The notes under the pieces are model-generated. The model was not told the origin of the DNA and searched no databases. It saw only the letters and a list, made by a program, of their open reading frames with translations. A program made the translations under genes and the position numbers. Below, one piece after another: positions 6,390 to 8,892 of a DNA stretch of 8,892 nucleotides. The stretch is from the NCBI GenBank assembly GCA_910585215.1, contig CAJUDQ010000024.1, positions 39,193 through 48,084 on the forward strand. Reading direction: 5' to 3'. How positions within the stretch are numbered: position 1 is the first letter of the stretch; every line of letters begins with the position of its first letter. Source of the DNA: an uncultured Lachnospiraceae bacterium. Lineage in GTDB: Bacteria; Bacillota; Clostridia; Lachnospirales; Lachnospiraceae.

Positions 6390-7154
6390 ATGAAAGTAAG
6401 AAAAACTATCCTGTATACAGGCGCCGCTTTATGGTTAATTGCATTTATTCAGCTGCTCAGCACAGGTTTTACAACACAGAGTGATGAAGAAGCGATTGTC
6501 ACCGCATTTGCAGATAATGATTTTTTTGATACTGTCAGTACCATCCGTGCTGTTGGTACTTATGGCAGTCAGTATATTCCCGAATCAGAAAGGGAAAAGA
6601 TTCTTCTTGATATTGCTCACAGCCTTGATATCAGTACATCTCTGGTTTATGACTCGGAAACAAAAGATGGCATTACCACCTCATCGCTGGCACGCACTGG
6701 AGACAATGCCCAGACCGTATTGAAGTTAATCACTGTAGAAACTGCTGTTTCTGCTGACGAAATCAGTCTGAAAAATACAGTCAGCGCCGTAATGGAATTT
6801 GACCAATCTCTGGAAAGTGCCTTTTTTTATAAAGATAAGCTCAAAAATGCATTTGAAAATGCTGGTATCAATCCAGACATTTCCATTCATCTGAAGGGAG
6901 ATATCGCGGGGTCTCTGTCCATGTCTCAGAAAAATATGATTGCAGATAAAATTATAGAAAGTTCTGGCGGAAAAATTGTAACAGAAAGCCGCAGCAATCA
7001 GCTTTTTACAGTATATGCCTATACAGACAAGATTGATGACTATGTTTTACGCGGAAGCATGAAAACAAATCTGAATGTTGCCATTAGTTATAATGAACAA
7101 AAAAATGTAACGGAGGTTTATATGGCAACTCCATTTTTAAATCAGGATTATTAA
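6390..7154 (+). CDS. ywmB: YwmB-family envelope protein
   Basis: This 254-residue protein has an N-terminal hydrophobic segment (about residues 8-26, after MKVRKT) that acts as a signal peptide or anchor, so the rest is probably outside the membrane. The remainder resembles the YwmB family (listed as TATA-box binding-like because of its fold). Supporting features are the AVMEFDQSLESAFFYKDKLKNAFENAG-like middle segment and an ISIHLKGDIAGSLS strand-turn, then an amphipathic helix, GGKIVTESRSNQLFTVYAYT and a final strand pair before the C-terminus. The family name reflects structure, not DNA binding, and its biological role is unknown. In B. subtilis ywmB lies upstream of murAA and spoIID; those genes are absent here. 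The ATG at 6390 follows AAAGGAG (6375-6381) by 8 nt. No convincing -35/-10 pair is visible in 6280-6370; TATAAA at 6314-6319 is only a candidate -10. Confidence 0.82.
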   Translation: MKVRKTILYTGAALWLIAFIQLLSTGFTTQSDEEAIVTAFADNDFFDTVSTIRAVGTYGSQYIPESEREKILLDIAHSLDISTSLVYDSETKDGITTSSLARTGDNAQTVLKLITVETAVSADEISLKNTVSAVMEFDQSLESAFFYKDKLKNAFENAGINPDISIHLKGDIAGSLSMSQKNMIADKIIESSGGKIVTESRSNQLFTVYAYTDKIDDYVLRGSMKTNLNVAISYNEQKNVTEVYMATPFLNQDY

Positions 7155-7247
7155 GGCATATTGCTTACTTTTTCTCTTATTTCTGTAATATTTTTTATAT
7201 TTTAAAATATATATAAAATAAACATTGTAAATAATATGAGGAATAAA

Positions 7248-7556
7248 ATGAGCCTTTATCCCTGTGAAAAATCATATCCCGATGCAGCATTTTTAAAAAC
7301 CATGTATCCTCAGTCTGTGACTTTGCTGTATGAATATATTTCTGATGCGGCAGATAAGCTGGAATATGAGGGAAGCTTTATGTTTGATGAATATCCGGAC
7401 AGAGAAGTTGTCCTAAAATTTATTGGTGATATCTATGCACGAGCTTTGCCTTCCATCCCTTCTGGAGACCAGCCGAACTCTTATTTATATGAACTGATAG
7501 CCGTAATGACCATTAATGAACTGATTCATCGGCGTATGAGAAAAAGAGAGTTTTAA
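7248..7556 (+). CDS. Small protein of unknown function (102 aa)
   Basis: I do not recognise this family. The longest frame opens at ATG 7236. However, GAGGA (7238-7242) overlaps that codon and lies 5 nt before the next in-frame ATG at 7248, so I place the start at 7248 (MSLYPCEKSYPDAAFLKTMYP). The product is soluble and mostly helical, with no membrane segment and a single Cys at residue 6. It has a Tyr-rich first half, a YPDREVVLKFIGDIYARAL helix, and a basic C-terminus (HRRMRKREF). It starts 93 bp after ywmB with no terminator between, so cotranscription is possible. A weak separate promoter (TTGCTT 7161-7166, TGTAAT 7184-7189, 17 nt apart) could also serve it. An AT-only palindrome lies at 7196-7211. 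Confidence 0.75.
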   Translation: MSLYPCEKSYPDAAFLKTMYPQSVTLLYEYISDAADKLEYEGSFMFDEYPDREVVLKFIGDIYARALPSIPSGDQPNSYLYELIAVMTINELIHRRMRKREF

Positions 7557-7737
7557 CAAAGTATCTGTAACAAAGTATTTTTGACACTCTATATTATAAA
7601 AACCTTTTTACACTTTCTTTGATAAATCCTTTAATCAACAAAGTGTTAACTGTTTAACCTGTTCTTTCAGGCTGCTTAGGGGAAATTACTTTTCAAATTT
7701 CCTATAAAGTAAAGAATATAAAACAATTTTTTATAAT
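7557..7737. other. Hairpin-bearing convergent intergenic region
   Basis: No gene is visible here. An 11-bp direct repeat TAACAAAGTAT (7554-7564 and 7568-7578) overlaps the stop codon of the 102-residue gene. A long imperfect hairpin follows (7610-7646: ACACTTT with AAAGTGT, then TTGAT with ATCAA). Next come two mutually exclusive pairings: GGAAATT (7681-7687) with AATTTCC (7696-7702), and TTACTTT (7686-7692) with AAAGTAA (7706-7712). None is followed by a T tract on the plus strand. It may be a structured 3' untranslated region or a small RNA, or it may be chance structure in AT-rich DNA. Confidence 0.35.
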
Positions 7738-7807
7738 AAAAAAGCTGCTGCATTTAATATATTTTATAGTTGACTATATTTTATATTAAATGCAGCAACC
7801 CTTTTTT
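7738..7807. terminator. Long bidirectional intrinsic terminator
   Basis: The arms GCTGCATTTAATATA (7747-7761) and TATATTAAATGCAGC (7782-7796) form a perfect 15-bp stem. Above it a TTTT/TTTT internal loop is capped by ATAG-TTGA-CTAT. Six T residues follow on the plus strand (7802-7807), and six A residues precede it (7738-7743), giving a T tract on the minus strand. It therefore ends both the plus-strand ywmB-side transcript and the minus-strand rpiB/deaminase operon. Confidence 0.9.
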
Positions 7808-7842
7808 ATTTTACAGAAAATTACTCCTCAACTATTTTCCTC

Positions 7843-8334
7843 TTACAGTAACAGCTCTATTTTTTTATCTGTGATTTGATATTTCGTGTACTTTACATGC
7901 ACCGCATCAAACATTCTTTTGGATGCTCGTGTATTCTCCGAATCTGCATATTTATCCTCTGCATATACTACCTCTCGTATTCCACATTGAATAATTGCCT
8001 TGGCGCACTCATTACATGGAAATAAAGTCACATATATTTTGCAGCCTTCAAGACTTCCGCCCCGATAATTTAGAATTGCATTTAATTCACTGTGCGTAGA
8101 ATAAAAATATTTGCTGTCCTCATATCCCTTTCCATCTCTGCCCCAGGGAAATTCATCATCTGAACAGCCTACGGGAAACCCGTTATATCCCATAGATAAA
8201 ATTTTATTATCTGGACTTACAATGCATGCTCCCACCTGAGTATTCGGGTCCTTGGAACGCATGGCAGACAATGCCGCTACTCCCATAAAATACTGGTCCC
8301 ACGAAATATAATCTTTTCGCTTTTCATTATTCAT
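7843..8334 (-). CDS. comEB: dCMP deaminase (ComEB type)
   Basis: This zinc enzyme deaminates dCMP to dUMP, the substrate of thymidylate synthase. It acts in the cytosol. The 163-residue length is typical. The cytidine-deaminase-fold motifs are complete: His81-Ser-Glu83 (HSELNAI) supplies a zinc ligand and the proton shuttle, and Pro106-Cys107-Asn-Glu-Cys110 supplies the other two ligands. The N-terminal YISWDQYFM and the segment DPNTQVGACIV with GYNGFPVG are family hallmarks. The gene starts 7 bp after the rpiB stop and has no good Shine-Dalgarno at normal spacing (AAGGGA is about 15 nt away), so translational coupling to rpiB is likely. It is the last gene of the operon. The name comEB comes from the B. 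subtilis competence locus; a role in DNA uptake is not implied. Confidence 0.95.
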   Translation of the reverse strand: MNNEKRKDYISWDQYFMGVAALSAMRSKDPNTQVGACIVSPDNKILSMGYNGFPVGCSDDEFPWGRDGKGYEDSKYFYSTHSELNAILNYRGGSLEGCKIYVTLFPCNECAKAIIQCGIREVVYAEDKYADSENTRASKRMFDAVHVKYTKYQITDKKIELLL

Positions 8335-8341
8335 AGTCGTT

Positions 8342-8767
8342 TTACTCTATCCCTTCAATTCTTCTGATATGTCTTTCATCATTTGAAAATGGGGTATCTA
8401 AAAAAGTATCTACAATTTTAAGTGCAAGTCCTGCTCCCACTACTCTTCCTCCAAGGGCAAGTATATTTGCATTGTTATGCTGTCTGGTTGCTTCTGCCAT
8501 AAAACAGTCTGTACATAAAGCACAGCGAATCCCTTTGATTTTATTTGCCGCAATGGAAATGCCAATTCCCGTTCCGCAGATTAAAATTCCTCTCTCACAC
8601 TCTCCCTCGGTAATGGCCTGTGCTACTTTTTTTGCATAGATTGGATAATCTGTAGAAGCAGTATCATAAGTGCCAAAATCCTTAAATTCAAATCCACGCT
8701 CTTCCAAATGCTTCATAATCTCCTGCTTTAATTCAAACCCTCCGTGGTCACACCCTATTGCTATCAT
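8342..8767 (-). CDS. rpiB: Ribose-5-phosphate isomerase B
   Basis: RpiB interconverts ribulose 5-phosphate and ribose 5-phosphate in the pentose phosphate pathway. The 141-residue product begins MIAIGCDHGGFELK, with the phosphate/substrate-binding CDHGG at 6-10. The catalytic Cys64 sits in ICGTGIGIS and the ring-opening His97 in RQHNNANILALGGR. It ends normally near ERHIRRIEGIE. I chose ATG 8767 because AGGTGA lies 6 nt upstream and the family starts here. The frame stays open upstream to a TTG at 8851 and on to the contig end, but that segment (rich in Lys, Glu and Ala) has no family counterpart. Homologous clostridial operons often carry a Sua5-type gene and a low-molecular-weight phosphatase gene upstream, which would lie beyond the right edge here. 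LacAB-type sugar isomerases are relatives, but the motifs fit RpiB best. Confidence 0.93.
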   Translation of the reverse strand: MIAIGCDHGGFELKQEIMKHLEERGFEFKDFGTYDTASTDYPIYAKKVAQAITEGECERGILICGTGIGISIAANKIKGIRCALCTDCFMAEATRQHNNANILALGGRVVGAGLALKIVDTFLDTPFSNDERHIRRIEGIE

Positions 8768-8892
8768 TTTTTTCACCTGTTCTGCCTTTGCGGCATCCTT
8801 TCTATTTTTTTCTTCTGCCTCCCAAAGGGTGGCTATATACCGTTTGTTCAAACTTATAAAAAGTTGGAACTTCCTTTTTCTTCGTATCTGCT

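Noticed and set aside
6390..7154. YwmB as a DNA-binding transcription factor
   Set aside because: The 'TATA-box binding' label reflects a structural fold; the N-terminal hydrophobic segment points to export.
7581..7600. TTGACA and TATAAA as a plus-strand promoter
   Set aside because: The spacing is only 8 nt, far too short, and no gene follows on that strand.

Overview
The window is a low-GC stretch of chromosome from a Gram-positive anaerobe of the class Clostridia, most likely family Lachnospiraceae (a gut-type commensal). This rests on the AT-rich base use, AGGAGG-type ribosome binding sites, a MecA-type ClpC adaptor, a YwmB-family protein, an rpiB/dCMP deaminase pair, and large anchored proteins of a type I associate with this family. 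The genus cannot be fixed by reading alone. Bases 1-22 are not biological: they are the 3' end of the Illumina TruSeq read-1 adapter, so the left edge is an uncleaned contig end.

Layout. (1) 51-2084, minus strand: a two-gene operon. A cytosolic Ser/Thr kinase is fused to a C-terminal P-loop-like domain that lacks the catalytic lysines, and a small stand-alone protein with the same degenerate domain follows. The operon runs toward the contig edge. Comparable genes in Lachnospiraceae lie, as I remember it, near Tad/Flp pilus genes, but no pilus gene is in this window. (2) 2085-2381: a divergent promoter region with one good sigma-A promoter on each strand. (3) 2382-3417, plus strand: mecA and a small DUF1858 CxxC protein overlapping by 17 bp, ended by a strong intrinsic terminator. 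A GC-richer, hairpin-bearing stretch of unknown nature lies just before that terminator. (4) 3607-6141, minus strand: an 844-residue membrane-anchored extracellular protein of unknown function. (5) 6142-6389: a divergent intergenic region with an extended -10 promoter for the large gene and a perfect 27-bp duplicated dyad, with another hairpin between the copies. (6) 6390-7556, plus strand: ywmB, then a 102-residue protein of unknown function. (7) 7557-7842: a convergent intergenic region with several hairpins and a long bidirectional terminator. (8) 7843-8767, minus strand: rpiB followed 7 bp later by dCMP deaminase, a pentose-phosphate/nucleotide operon whose upstream part is cut off by the right edge.

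How they fit together. The kinase operon and the large anchored protein are accessory and poorly characterised. The mecA pair (regulated proteolysis), ywmB (cell envelope) and rpiB/deaminase (sugar phosphate and dUMP supply) are ordinary chromosomal genes. I see no phage, insertion sequence, CRISPR, tRNA or rRNA. The most unusual items are the kinase fused to a lysine-less P-loop domain beside its paralogue, and the duplicated dyad at the promoter of the large surface protein.
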